Part shown: positions 1-9,587 of the stretch, piece by piece
Position numbering within the stretch: the stretch's first letter is position 1
Layout of the letters: each line of letters opens with the position of its first letter
Origin: JAWWPG01 sp963820035
GTDB taxonomy: Bacteria > Actinomycetota > Actinomycetes > Propionibacteriales > Nocardioidaceae
Assembly (NCBI GenBank): GCA_963820035.1
Contig: CAWFYK010000005.1
Span: forward strand, 372,001 to 436,000
Length of the DNA: 64,000 nt
Reading direction: 5' to 3'
Made by a program: the position numbers and the translations under genes
Notes under the pieces: model-generated
What the model saw: the letters and a program-made list of their open reading frames with translations, nothing else
Told to the model about the DNA's origin: nothing
The model's database searches: none

Positions 1-2
1 AC

Positions 3-782
3 GCGCTGTTCCCGCACATGAACGTCCGGGACAACGTCGCCTACGGGCTCCGGGTGAGACGGGTTCCCCGAGCCCGCCGTCGAGAGCTCGCCGAGGAGGC
101 GCTCGCGCAGGTCAGGCTCGACGCCCATGGCGACCGCAAGGCCAGCCAGCTCTCGGGTGGCCAGCGTCAGCGGGTCGCCCTCGCCCGGGCGCTGGTGGTC
201 AAGCCGAAGGTGCTGCTTCTCGACGAACCGCTCGGCGCCCTCGACCTCAAGCTCCGCGAGGAGATGCAGGTCGAGCTCAAAGCCCTGCAGCGCGACGTCG
301 GCATCACGTTCGTGTTCGTCACTCACGACCAGGACGAGGCGCTCACCATGAGTGACCGCATCGCCGTCTTCAACCACGGCCGGATCGAGCAGGTGTCCGA
401 CGCTGCGGCGATCTACGAGAGACCGGCGACCGCGTTCGTCGCCGGCTTCGTGGGCACCAGCAACCTGATCACCGGGGAGTCCGCCAAGGTCCTCCTCGGG
501 CGCGAGGGCACCTTCAGCGTCCGGCCGGAGAAGATCCACATCACGACCGACCTCGACACACCGGTCGAGCCCGACCTGACGTCGGCGCTGGGGACCGTGG
601 CGGAGGTCGTCTACGCGGGGGCGTCCACGCGCTTCATCGTCGACCTCGACGCCGGAGCGCGACTCGTCGCCGTGCAGCAGAACCTGCACACGTCGTCGAT
701 GGATGTGCTCGACTACCGCGACGCACCCGTGCGCCTGAGCTGGCGCACCCACCACTGCATCGCTATCGACGCCCATGCGTAG
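3..782 (+). CDS. potA: Polyamine-type ABC transporter ATPase (PotA), 5' end off window
   Basis: This is the 3' part of an ABC ATPase that powers spermidine/putrescine import from the cytoplasmic side. The frame is open from base 3, so the start and the Walker A motif lie off the left edge. Visible in order are ALFPHM after the Q-loop, the signature LSGGQRQRVALARAL, Walker B VLLLDEPLGALD, the H-loop THDQDEAL, and a C-terminal TOBE-type segment with VRPEKI. It is followed 20 bp later by potD, then potB and potC, a complete importer operon. PotA is chosen over other sugar or iron ATPases because of these partners. Substrate specificity is inferred. Confidence 0.88.
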   Translation, partial: ALFPHMNVRDNVAYGLRVRRVPRARRRELAEEALAQVRLDAHGDRKASQLSGGQRQRVALARALVVKPKVLLLDEPLGALDLKLREEMQVELKALQRDVGITFVFVTHDQDEALTMSDRIAVFNHGRIEQVSDAAAIYERPATAFVAGFVGTSNLITGESAKVLLGREGTFSVRPEKIHITTDLDTPVEPDLTSALGTVAEVVYAGASTRFIVDLDAGARLVAVQQNLHTSSMDVLDYRDAPVRLSWRTHHCIAIDAHA

Positions 783-802
783 GCGTCTGAGTTGGAGGAG
801 CT

Positions 803-2056
803 ATGAGAGAAGTGCGCACGGGCCGGCGGCGGGGAGACCGTCGGGTGTCCCGTCATGTCGGCAGCACCGCAGCACTCGCCATCGTCGCCGCGGTCGCCCT
901 GCTCGCCGCGGGCTGCGGTACGTCGAGCGGTAACGGCTCGACGAACGAGCAGCCGGGGGCCAACGGCTTCCAGGCCCCCGACATCCCGATGGCGAAGTCC
1001 GTGGGCACGTCTGAAGGGGAGCTCAACGTGCTCGCCTGGCCGGGGTACGCCGAGTCCGGCAAGAACGACCCGAAGGTCGACTGGGTGACGCCCTTCGAGC
1101 AGCAGACCGGATGCAAGGTCAACGTGCGGGAGTTCGGCACGTCCGACGAGGCCGTCAGCCTGATGCACACCGGGGGCTACGACGTGGTCTCGGCCTCCGG
1201 CGACGCGACGCTGCGTCTCATCTCGTCCGGCGACGTGCAGCCGGTCAACACCGACCTGGTGCCCAACTACGCCGACATCTCGCCGTTCCTCAAGGACCAG
1301 AGCTTCAACAGCGTCAATGGGCAGATGTGGGGCATCCCGCACGGGTGGGGCGCCAACTTGCTGATGTACAACAAGAATGACGTGAAGCCGGCACCCACCG
1401 ACTGGGGCGCGGTGTTCGACGGGTCCAGCGCCTACTCGGGCAAGGTGACCGCCTACGACTCGCCGATCTACATCGCCGACGCGGCCCTCTACCTGATGAA
1501 CACCAAGCCGGAGCTCGGCATCAAGAACCCCTACGCGCTCGACCAGGACCAGCTCGACGCAGCGGTGAAAGTGCTCAAGAACCAGAAGCAGAACATCGGC
1601 GAGTACTGGTCCGACTACACCAAGGAGGTCCAGGCGTTCAAAACCGGGTCGTCCGTCATCGGCACCACCTGGCAGGTCATCGCCAACCTGACCGAGGCAG
1701 ACGCTCCGGTGGCGACGGTGTTCCCGAAGGGTGGCTCGACGGGCTGGTCGGACACCTGGATGATCTCCTCGCACTCCGACCACGTGAACTGCGCCTACAC
1801 GTGGGTCAACTGGATGGCAAGTCCGAAGGTGCAGGCCCAAGTTGCGGAGTGGTTCGGCGAGGCGCCGGCCAACCCGAAGGCGTGCGCCTATACCAGCAAG
1901 GGGTTCTGCGACACCTACCACGTGACCGACGCGGCCTACGCCAAGAAGATCTGGTATTGGACGACTCCGATCACGCAGTGTCTGGACGGACGGACCGACG
2001 TGAAGTGCACCGACTACAACGCGTGGACGGATGCCTGGACCGAGGTCAAGGGCTGA
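803..2056 (+). CDS. potD: Spermidine/putrescine-binding lipoprotein (PotD type)
   Basis: This 417-residue extracytoplasmic solute-binding protein should capture polyamine and hand it to the PotB/PotC permeases. It has a basic N-terminus, a hydrophobic stretch and a lipobox LLAAGC with the lipidated Cys at residue 38, so it is membrane-anchored. The mature part carries PotD-like blocks (NVLAWPGY, GYDVVSASGD, WGIPHGWGANLLMYN). A ribosome site GGAGGAG lies 5 bases before the ATG. The stop at 2054-2056 is two bases from the potB GTG, which indicates tight coupling. A later in-frame GTG at residue 15 could be an alternative start with a shorter signal peptide. Confidence 0.9.
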   Translation: MREVRTGRRRGDRRVSRHVGSTAALAIVAAVALLAAGCGTSSGNGSTNEQPGANGFQAPDIPMAKSVGTSEGELNVLAWPGYAESGKNDPKVDWVTPFEQQTGCKVNVREFGTSDEAVSLMHTGGYDVVSASGDATLRLISSGDVQPVNTDLVPNYADISPFLKDQSFNSVNGQMWGIPHGWGANLLMYNKNDVKPAPTDWGAVFDGSSAYSGKVTAYDSPIYIADAALYLMNTKPELGIKNPYALDQDQLDAAVKVLKNQKQNIGEYWSDYTKEVQAFKTGSSVIGTTWQVIANLTEADAPVATVFPKGGSTGWSDTWMISSHSDHVNCAYTWVNWMASPKVQAQVAEWFGEAPANPKACAYTSKGFCDTYHVTDAAYAKKIWYWTTPITQCLDGRTDVKCTDYNAWTDAWTEVKG

Positions 2057-2057
2057 C

Positions 2058-2942
2058 GTGACCGCGGCGGCTCGGGAGGTCGAGCCGCCGCGGCCCTCGG
2101 TGCCGCGGCGCGTCTCGGCCTATCTCCATCGGCACCACGGGGTCCGTGTGACCGGGCTGGTGGCAGCACCCTTGCTCTGGCTGGGGTTGATCTACCTCGT
2201 CGCGCTGTTGGCCCTGTTCCTCACGGCGTTCTGGCGGGTCGACTTCGGAGTCACGGTGACGCGGCAGTGGAACCTCGACAACTTCCGCAAGCTCTACCAG
2301 GAGGACGTCTATCGGACCGTCATTCTCCGCACCCTGCTGGTCGCGGGCTCGGTCACGGTGATCGACGCGCTGCTCGCCCTGCCGATGGCCTTCTATATGG
2401 CGAAGCTCGCCAGACCGTTCGTGGCGCGAGCACTCGTCGTCGCCCTGCTGACCCCGCTCTGGGCGAGCTACCTGGTCAAGGCTTTCGCCTGGCGGGCGAT
2501 GCTGACGCCCGGTGGAGTGCTCGACTCGGCCGTCGGGTGGACGCCGGGCTTCGGCGTCACCGCGGTGGTGATCACCCTCTCCTACCTGTGGCTGCCCTTC
2601 ATGGTGCTGCCGATCTTCGCCGGCTTCTTGAAGCTGCCGGACTCCATGCTCGAGGCGTCCAGCGACCTGGGGGCGAGACCTGGCAGGACCCTCCGCAGCA
2701 TCGCGCTCCCGATGATCGTGCCGTCCCTCATCGCCGGCTCGATCTTCACGTTCTCGTTGTCGCTCGGTGACTACATCGCCGTCAAGAACGTCGGCGGCAG
2801 CACGCAGATGTTGGGCAACCTGGTCTTCGACCGGCAGGCCACTGATATCCCGTTCGCCGCCGCCCTGGCCACCGTCTCGGTCGTGATCATGGTCATCTAC
2901 CTGGCCCTGGTCCGGCGTACCGGCGCTTTGGAGAACCTGTGA
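2058..2942 (+). CDS. potB: Polyamine ABC transporter permease (PotB type)
   Basis: This 294-residue integral membrane permease forms half of the polyamine channel. About six hydrophobic segments are visible, and near residues 205-225 is the cytoplasmic EAA-type loop (EASSDLGA...IALP) that contacts the ATPase. The GTG at 2058 is preferred as start: an upstream in-frame ATG at 2031 lies inside potD, and GTG sits one base after the potD stop. The gene end overlaps potC as GTGA (2939-2942), the usual sign of translational coupling. The N-terminal 30 residues are Pro/Arg-rich and cytoplasmic. Confidence 0.88.
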   Translation: MTAAAREVEPPRPSVPRRVSAYLHRHHGVRVTGLVAAPLLWLGLIYLVALLALFLTAFWRVDFGVTVTRQWNLDNFRKLYQEDVYRTVILRTLLVAGSVTVIDALLALPMAFYMAKLARPFVARALVVALLTPLWASYLVKAFAWRAMLTPGGVLDSAVGWTPGFGVTAVVITLSYLWLPFMVLPIFAGFLKLPDSMLEASSDLGARPGRTLRSIALPMIVPSLIAGSIFTFSLSLGDYIAVKNVGGSTQMLGNLVFDRQATDIPFAAALATVSVVIMVIYLALVRRTGALENL

Positions 2943-3757
2943 CGACGCCGGGCTTCCGGCTCTCCCGGGCAGGCACCTGGGGGCTGCGTGCCGTCGTCGT
3001 GCTGGTGCTCGCCTTCGTCTACGTCCCGCTGGTCGTCGTCGTCATCAACTCCTTCAACTCCGACGAGACGTTCTCCTGGCCGCCTCGCGGTTTCACGTTG
3101 GAATGGTGGCGGCGCGCCAAGGACAGCTCCGGGATGATCGACTCGCTCCAGCACAGCATCGTGGTGGCCCTGGCGGCCACCGCGGTCGCTCTCGTGCTGG
3201 GCACACTGGCCGCCTTCGCGCTGCAGCGCAACCGGTTCTTCGGCCGCGGCGCCGTCTCGCTGCTGATCCTGCTGCCGATCGCCCTGCCGGGAATCGTCAC
3301 CGGGATCGCGCTCAGCAATGCCTTCACGACGATCCTGGGCATCGAGCTGTCGATCTGGTCGCTGGTGATCGCTCATGCGACCTTCTGCATCGTCGTGGTG
3401 TTCAACAACGTCGTGGCGAGGCTACGACGCCTCGGCGGCAACCTCGAGGAGGCGTCGATGGACCTCGGCGCCACCCGTTTCACCACGTTCCGGCTCGTGA
3501 CGCTACCCAACCTCGGCTCCGCCCTCCTCGCCGGCGGCCTGCTGGCGTTCGCCCTGTCGTTCGACGAGATCGTGGTGACGACGTTCACCGCGCCGGCCGA
3601 CATCCAGACGCTTCCGCTCTGGATCTACACCAACCTGCTGAGCCGGCAGCAGGCGCCGATCGTCAACGTCGCGGCGGCCGGCCTGATCCTGCTCTCGGTG
3701 ATCCCGATCTACCTCTCCCAGCGGCTGTCGGGCGACCAGCTGGCCGAACGCCCCTGA
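2939..3757 (+). CDS. potC: Polyamine ABC transporter permease (PotC type)
   Basis: This 272-residue second permease completes the potADBC importer. Six probable transmembrane helices are seen, with the EAA motif EEASMDLGATRFTTFRLV near residues 170-190 and the PotC-type stretch SFDEIVVTTF after it. Translation starts at a GTG overlapping the potB stop by two bases. No clear U-tailed terminator follows; the next gene, an aldehyde dehydrogenase, begins 207 bp downstream after a probable separate promoter. Together with potD and potB it defines an intact transporter, in contrast to the damaged paralogous set at 5.4-9.6 kb. Confidence 0.88.
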   Translation: MTTPGFRLSRAGTWGLRAVVVLVLAFVYVPLVVVVINSFNSDETFSWPPRGFTLEWWRRAKDSSGMIDSLQHSIVVALAATAVALVLGTLAAFALQRNRFFGRGAVSLLILLPIALPGIVTGIALSNAFTTILGIELSIWSLVIAHATFCIVVVFNNVVARLRRLGGNLEEASMDLGATRFTTFRLVTLPNLGSALLAGGLLAFALSFDEIVVTTFTAPADIQTLPLWIYTNLLSRQQAPIVNVAAAGLILLSVIPIYLSQRLSGDQLAERP

Positions 3758-3885
3758 CTGACCAGGCTGGCCTCGCCCGACGTCGTACGACCTCGGGGGC
3801 AGACCTCGGGAAAGCCGCCAAGAGGGACATTCAGGCGGTGAAGCGGACTGACGCCATACGACGGAAAGCGTCGACGATTCGCGGT

Positions 3886-3891
3886 TACACT
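3886..3891 (+). promoter_or_regulatory. Candidate -10 box (TACACT) for the patD transcript
   Basis: The 207-bp gap after potC contains TACACT, which fits the actinobacterial TAnnnT -10 consensus, 73 bases before the dehydrogenase start. Upstream is GGAAA about 18 bp away, so an ECF-type (GGAAT/GTT-like) promoter is also conceivable. No convincing TTGACA -35 is seen. The rest of the gap shows nothing further. Confidence 0.25.
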
Positions 3892-3964
3892 AGCGAAATC
3901 CACGGCCACCGGACTAGTTTGGCCCGTGATCGGACCGACCACTTCGACGTACGCAAGGGGCCCA

Positions 3965-5398
3965 ATGACCACCCGAAAGCTGCAGAACCTCATCAACGGT
4001 GAGCTGGTTGACGCCGTCGACGGCCGCACCTCGCCCCTGATCAACCCGTCGAACGAGGAGGAGTTCGCTACTGCCGCCGTCTCCGGTAGCGAGGACGTCG
4101 ACAACGCGATGAGGGCCGCCTCGGCCGCGTTCGAGACCTGGCGGGACGCCACCCCGGCCGACCGCCAGCGGGCGCTGCTCAAGCTCGCCGACGCCATGGA
4201 GGCCCGCACCGACGAGTTCGTCGCGATCGAGAGCGAGAACACCGGCAAGCCGCTCGGCTTCACCACGACCGAGGAGCTGCCGCCCGCCATCGACCAGGTG
4301 CGGTTCTTCGCCGGCGCCTCGCGGGTGCTCGAGGGTCGGTCGGCAGGGGAGTACCTCGCCGACCACACCTCGATGGTGCGGCGTGAGCCGATCGGCGTCG
4401 TCGCTCAGGTCACGCCCTGGAACTACCCGCTGATGATGGCGATCTGGAAGGTCGCGCCGGCGCTCGCGGCGGGCAACACGCTCGTCATCAAACCGTCGGA
4501 CACCACACCGGCGTCCACCCTGCTGCTCGGTGAGCTGTGCCAGGAGTTCTTCCCACCGGGCGTGATGAACGTGGTCACCGGCGACCGCGACAGCGGCCGG
4601 GCCCTCGTCAGCCACCCGGTGCCGCAGATGGTGTCGATCACCGGGTCGGTGAGAGCGGGCATGCAGGTCGCCGAAGCCGCGTCGCACGACCTCAAGAAGA
4701 CCCACCTCGAGCTCGGCGGCAAGGCGCCCGTCATCGTGTTCGACGACGCCGACGTCGAGGCGGCGGCCGAGGCGATCGCGGGAGCGGGCTACTTCAACGC
4801 GGGACAGGACTGCACCGCGGCGACCCGGGTACTCGCCGGCCCCGGCGTCCACGAGGACTTCGTGGCGGCGCTGACCGAGCAGGCACGCAACACGAAGACC
4901 GGCCAGCCGGACGACGAGGACGTGCTCTACGGACCGGTGAACAACGCCGACCAGCTCGCCAGAGTCGGCGGCTTCATCGAGCGGCTGCCCGACCACGCCG
5001 AACTGCAGGCCGGCGGGTCACGCGTCGGGGACAAGGGCTACTTCTTCGCACCGACCGTCGTGTCTGGTCTCCACCAAGACGATGAGGCCATCCAGAACGA
5101 GATCTTCGGACCGGTGATCACCGTCCAGAAGTTCACCGACGAGGATGAGGCGCTGCGCTGGGCCAACGGCGTGCAGTACGGCCTGGCGAGCAGCGTGTTC
5201 ACGAAGGACCATGGCCGCGCGATGCGGATGGCCCGTCGCCTCGACTTCGGCTGCGTCTGGATCAACACCCACATCCCGATCGTGGCCGAGATGCCCCACG
5301 GCGGGTTCAAGCACTCCGGCTACGGCAAGGACCTCTCCATGTACGGCCTGGAGGACTACACCCGGATCAAGCACGTGATGAGCTACATCGGGACCTAG
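3965..5398 (+). CDS. patD: Gamma-aminobutyraldehyde dehydrogenase
   Basis: This 477-residue NAD(P)-dependent aldehyde dehydrogenase would oxidise gamma-aminobutyraldehyde, the product of putrescine transamination, to GABA in the cytosol. It shows the substrate/cofactor block PWNYPLMMAIWK, the general-base motif LELGGK (Glu at about 249) and the nucleophile in NAGQDCTAATR (Cys at about 283). Its length matches the E. coli PatD/Prr family (about 474). The ATG at 3965 is chosen because the family N-terminus (LINGEL) starts there; an upstream ATG at 3926 lacks conserved sequence. Its place between two polyamine transporter operons supports the assignment. Succinate-semialdehyde or betaine aldehyde dehydrogenase are the alternatives. 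Confidence 0.87.
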   Translation: MTTRKLQNLINGELVDAVDGRTSPLINPSNEEEFATAAVSGSEDVDNAMRAASAAFETWRDATPADRQRALLKLADAMEARTDEFVAIESENTGKPLGFTTTEELPPAIDQVRFFAGASRVLEGRSAGEYLADHTSMVRREPIGVVAQVTPWNYPLMMAIWKVAPALAAGNTLVIKPSDTTPASTLLLGELCQEFFPPGVMNVVTGDRDSGRALVSHPVPQMVSITGSVRAGMQVAEAASHDLKKTHLELGGKAPVIVFDDADVEAAAEAIAGAGYFNAGQDCTAATRVLAGPGVHEDFVAALTEQARNTKTGQPDDEDVLYGPVNNADQLARVGGFIERLPDHAELQAGGSRVGDKGYFFAPTVVSGLHQDDEAIQNEIFGPVITVQKFTDEDEALRWANGVQYGLASSVFTKDHGRAMRMARRLDFGCVWINTHIPIVAEMPHGGFKHSGYGKDLSMYGLEDYTRIKHVMSYIGT

Positions 5399-5411
5399 GA
5401 GGCCACCGAGC

Positions 5412-6586
5412 ATGTCAAGTGACCCCGGCCCCGACGCCCGGACAGAACCGGGCAACCGGGACGGCGCACCCGCGATCGAGATGGTGGGGGTCTCCAAGCG
5501 CTACGAGTCGGCGGAGGAGAACGTCCAGGCGGTCGAGCGCGTCGACCTGCGGATCGACAGCGGTGAGTTCTTCTCGCTGCTCGGGCCGTCCGGCTGTGGC
5601 AAGACGACGACGCTGCGCATGGTCGCGGGCTTCGAGACGCCGACGCCGGGTCGGATCCTGCTGTACGGCGACGACGTCGTGCGGATCCCGCCGAACCGGC
5701 GCGACGTCAACCTGGTCTTCCAGAGCTATGCGCTCTTCCCACACATGACGGTGTTCGACAACATCGCGTTCGGGCTCCGCCGCAGGAAGCTCGAGAAGCG
5801 GCTGATCGATGCGCGGGTCAACGAGATGCTGGGCCTGGTCCAGCTCGAGGGCCGCGAGAAGCGCCGCCCACGGGAGCTGTCGGGTGGTCAGCAGCAACGC
5901 GTGGCGCTGGCCCGCGCCCTGGTGAACCGGCCGCGGGCGCTGCTGCTCGACGAGCCGCTCGGGGCGCTGGACCTCAAGCTCAGACAGGCCATGCAGCTCG
6001 AGCTCAAGCGGATCCAGCGCGAGGTGGGGATCACGTTCGTCTACGTGACCCATGACCAGGGTGAGGCGCTCACGATGTCGGACCGCCTCGTCGTCATGAA
6101 CCATGGGCGCGTGGAGCAGCTCGGCAGCCCACGCGAGGTCTACGAGCGGCCGGGGACCAGGTTCGTGGCCGGCTTCATCGGCACATCGAACATCCTGACC
6201 GGAAGCGCGGCCAGAGAGCTGGCGGGGGATGCCCTGATCGAGCTCGGCGAGGGTCAGCGGCATCGTCGTCCCGCTGCGCGGGACGGTGGCGCCGTCGCCG
6301 GTGGTGCTCACGGTCCGGCCGGAGAAGATCGGCTTGACGACCAGCGAGCCGACGGCCGACTGCCGGGTCAAGGGCGTCGTCGACGCCGTCGTCTACCAGG
6401 GCACGTTCACGGCGTACCAGGTGACGACGCTGGCGGGGGACGAGATCGTGGTGCACTCCCAGAACTCCGGCAGCGAGGGCGATCTGGCCCGACAGGGCGA
6501 CACCGCCTGGCTGTCGTGGGCGCGCGAGCACTCCTACATGCTGGAGGAGACCGCCGGACGCCGAGACGGATGTGGGTGCCGCATGA
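5412..6586 (+). pseudogene. Second PotA-type ABC ATPase, frameshifted twice
   Basis: This would be a full-length PotA-like ATPase: Walker A GPSGCGKTT, Q-loop QSYALFPHM, signature LSGGQQQRVALARAL, Walker B LLLDEPLGALD, THDQGEAL, then a TOBE domain with VRPEKI. The frame is lost near 6250 by a net +1 change and the TOBE domain continues in another frame. A second extra base near 6556 (GCCGGAC) must be removed to end at the TGA at 6584-6586, which then overlaps the next gene's ATG at 6583 as ATGA. Protein similarity is preserved on both sides of each shift, so this is either a very young pseudogene or base-calling error. It starts 13 bp after patD with a GGAGG site. Confidence 0.75.
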
Positions 6587-7806
6587 GCCGGGGCCGGATG
6601 GACCGACGTGACTTCCTGCGGCTGGCCTTGGCCGCCGGCGGGGCGGCCGCGCTCGGCGGCTGCAGCATCCCGCCGCAGGGCGGTGAGGTGGACACCAGCA
6701 CCGCGGCTGTGGCGGCGTACTGGGCACGTCAGGGCCGCACCGGCTCGCTGACCTGGGCGAACTGGCCGCTCTACCTGGACACCGAGCAGGGGCAGCAACC
6801 ACCCGAGTCTCGACATCTTCGAGAAGCAGACCGGTGTCTCCGTGAAGTACGTCGAGGCCATCCAGGACAACGGGCCCTTCTTCGCCGCTGTGCAGCCGAC
6901 TCTCTCTGCGGCGACTACAGCGGCTACGACATCGCGGTGATCAGCAGCGGCATCTACTTCAACAAGTTCCGGGAGCTGGGGTTCTTCGTCCCCCTCGACC
7001 AGTCGAGACTCACCAACTTCCGCAGGTACGGCGGAGCGCGCTTCCAGCAGGAGGCGTTCGACCCGGGCAACACGTTCTCGATCCCCTGGCAGGCCGGCTT
7101 CACCGGCATCGGCTACAACCCGCAGGCGTGCGGGCGCGAGATCACCAGCTGGCACGACCTGCTCGACCCGGCGTTCCAGGGCAAGATCGGCATGTTCGCC
7201 AACAACGAGGATCTGCCCAACTGCGCCCTGATGGCGATCGGTGTCGACCCGGCGACGTCCAACGAGAACGACTGGCGGCGGGCCGCTGCCTGGCTCGACC
7301 ACATGAAGCCGCTCGTCCGCAAGTTCTACTCCCAGAACTACATCCAGGCGCTGGCCACCGGCGACGTGTGGATATCGATGGCCTGGTCCGGCGACATCTT
7401 CCAGCAGAACCTGTCAGCGCCAAAGCGGTGGGCCAGCAGCTGAAGTTCGTGATCCCCGAAGGAAGGTGGCCTGCTGTGGACCGACAACTTCGTGATCCTC
7501 AAGAACGCCCAGAACCCGCTGGACGCCATGCTGCTGATGGACTTCTACTACCAGCCGACGATCGCGGCCATGGTCACCGAGTGGGTCAACTACATCTCGC
7601 CGGTCCCGGCGGCGGCCGCGATCGTGGCGGCCGACGCCCGGCACGCGACCGGGTGCGACCGCGCCTACCTGCACGAGGTCGCGACGAGCTTCGCCACCTT
7701 CCCCACGCCCGCGGTCTATGCGCAGACCAGCTACGGCTACACCCCGCGTGCCGGTGCCGAGCTCGACACCTGGAACAGCATCTTCGAGCCGGTCTACCAG
7801 TCATGA
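6583..7806 (+). pseudogene. Second PotD-type substrate-binding protein, frameshifted about four times
   Basis: The reading frame encodes an extracytoplasmic polyamine-binding protein with a twin-arginine-type signal (RRDFLRLALAAGG) and a lipobox Cys (ALGGC), unlike the Sec-type signal of the first PotD. Mature blocks include TWANWPLYLDT, DYSGYDIAVISS and AGFTGIGYNP. Continuity needs four single-base corrections: one G too many in the GGGG at 6789-6792, one base missing near 6903, one missing near 7421 and one extra A near 7452. Each restores PotD-like sequence across the junction. The end at 7804-7806 forms an ATGA with a possible permease start at 7803. Confidence 0.75.
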
Positions 7807-7825
7807 CCGCCACGGGTATGGCCTG

Positions 7826-8682
7826 ATGCGGAAGGCTCTGGCGCCGTACTGGCTCGTCCTGCCGGGCGGGCTCTGGCTCGGTGTCTTCTTCGTCATCCCG
7901 ATGGTCGGTGATGGTGTCGGTGTCGCTCCAGACCGGTGACCTCGTGCACGGCTTCCAGCAGACGTTCGCCTTCGACCATTACACCGAGGTCATCAGCCAG
8001 TACCACGTGCAGCTCCTCCGGTCGCTCTGGTACGGGCTGGTCACGACGGTGCTCACCATCGCGTTGGCCTACCCGATGGCCTACTGGATCGCGTTCTACG
8101 GCGGCCGGCACAAGTCGACGTACCTCTTCCTGATCCTGCTGCCCTTCTTCGTGACGTTCGTGATCAGGACGATCGCGTGGCAGTTCCTGCTCGCCGACGA
8201 CGGGATCATCCTCGGCCACCTGAAGTCCTGGGGGCTGGTCCCCGAGCGCTTCCACGTGCTCGCGACCAGCTATGCCGTGGTGGGCGGCCTGGTCTACAAC
8301 TTCCTGCCGTTCATGGTGCTGCCGATCTACGTCGCCCTCGAGCGGATCGACCGCCAGCTGATCGAGGCAGCGAGCGACCTCTTCGCCAGCCGCACGCAGG
8401 CATTTCTGCGGGTCGTGCTGCCGCTCTCGATCCCAGGGGTCTTCGCCGGCGTGATCTTGACCTTCGTGCCGGCGAGCTCGGACTACGTCAACGCCACCAT
8501 CCTCGGCGGCACGGGACAGGTGATGATCGGCAACGTCATCGAGACGCTCTATCTGACGAACTCGCGAGTACCCGCAGGCGGCGGCGCTGAGCTCGGTGCT
8601 GCTCGGCGCGCTGCTGATCGGCATCTTCGTGTACGCGCGGGCGCTCGGCACGAGCGACGTGATGGACACGAGCGCGGCATGA
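7826..8682 (+). pseudogene. Second PotB-type permease, frameshifted
   Basis: This is a PotB-like membrane permease with about six helices and the EAA-type loop EAASDLFASRTQAFLRVVLP. Two net +1 shifts interrupt it, near 7908 (the sequence moves from FFVIPMV to MVSVSLQTGD) and near 8567 (from LTNS to EYPQAAAL). After correction it ends at TGA 8680-8682, overlapping the next ATG at 8679 as ATGA. A start at 7803, overlapping the potD stop, would need one further base before 7826, so the true start may lie there. Confined to the same 2.3-kb stretch as the neighbouring shifts. Confidence 0.72.
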
Positions 8683-9557
8683 GCATCGACGCGCAGCCCG
8701 GCCCGGGCAGGTCCGTGCACTCCGTCGAGGACGCGGTCAGCGTCGGTCCCGTGGGCGGCCGACCACCGCGCGGCGGACGGCTGCTCCACCTCTACACCTG
8801 GGTGATCATCGGCTGGCTGTCGCTGCCGATCCTGGTGATGATCCTGTTCGGGTTCAACGACACCACGAGCAAGTTCAACTTCGTCTGGCAGGGGTTCACC
8901 CTCCGCTGGTACCGCAACCTCTTCGACATCCCCCAGCTGACGACGGCGCTGGTCAACTCGATCACGATCGCTGTGTTGGTCACGATCGCGGCCACGGTGC
9001 TCGGCACCATGATGGGCTACGCGATGGGCAAGTACCGCTTCCGCGGCCGCGGCATCCTCGAGCTCGTCCTGTTCGCCAACATCGCCGCTCCCGAGATCGC
9101 CATGGGCACCGGGCTGCTGTCGCTCTTCCTGACCCTCGGCATCCCGCGCGGCTACTGGACGATCGTCATCGCCCACATCATGTTCGACATCGTGTTCGTC
9201 GCCATCACGGTGCGGGCCCGGATGGCGGGGGCCGACCCGTCGCTCGAGGAGGCGGCCCACGACCTCGGCGCGAGCTCGTTCACCACGTTCCGCCTGGTCA
9301 CGCTGCCCATCCTGATGCCGGGCGTCATCGCCGGAGCTCTTCTCGCCTTCGCGCTGTCGATCGACGACTTCGTCGTGACCGAGTTCAACGCCGGCCAGAC
9401 CCTCACGTTCCCCCTGTGGGTCTACGGCTCGTCTCGTGTCGGCACCCCTCCACAGGTCAACGTGATGGGCACCTTGGTGTTCGCCTTCGGGGTGCTGCTG
9501 GTGCTCGTCAACGTGTTCTGGAGGCGCCGGTCCCGCCGTACCAGCGGAGCCGTCTGA
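8679..9557 (+). CDS. potC: Second PotC-type polyamine ABC permease
   Basis: This 292-residue permease is intact, unlike the three genes before it. It begins at an ATG overlapping the corrected potB stop and has a roughly 25-residue Pro/Gly-rich cytoplasmic leader, then about six helices. The EAA loop LEEAAHDLGASSFTTFRLV (near residues 187-205) and SIDDFVVTEF match the PotC family. It closes the second transporter operon. Whether the transporter works depends on whether the upstream frameshifts are real. The next gene, mscS, starts 30 bp downstream with its own ribosome site. Confidence 0.87.
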   Translation: MSIDAQPGPGRSVHSVEDAVSVGPVGGRPPRGGRLLHLYTWVIIGWLSLPILVMILFGFNDTTSKFNFVWQGFTLRWYRNLFDIPQLTTALVNSITIAVLVTIAATVLGTMMGYAMGKYRFRGRGILELVLFANIAAPEIAMGTGLLSLFLTLGIPRGYWTIVIAHIMFDIVFVAITVRARMAGADPSLEEAAHDLGASSFTTFRLVTLPILMPGVIAGALLAFALSIDDFVVTEFNAGQTLTFPLWVYGSSRVGTPPQVNVMGTLVFAFGVLLVLVNVFWRRRSRRTSGAV

Positions 9558-9587
9558 GACCGCGGCGCATTCCCAGAGGGGAGCACG

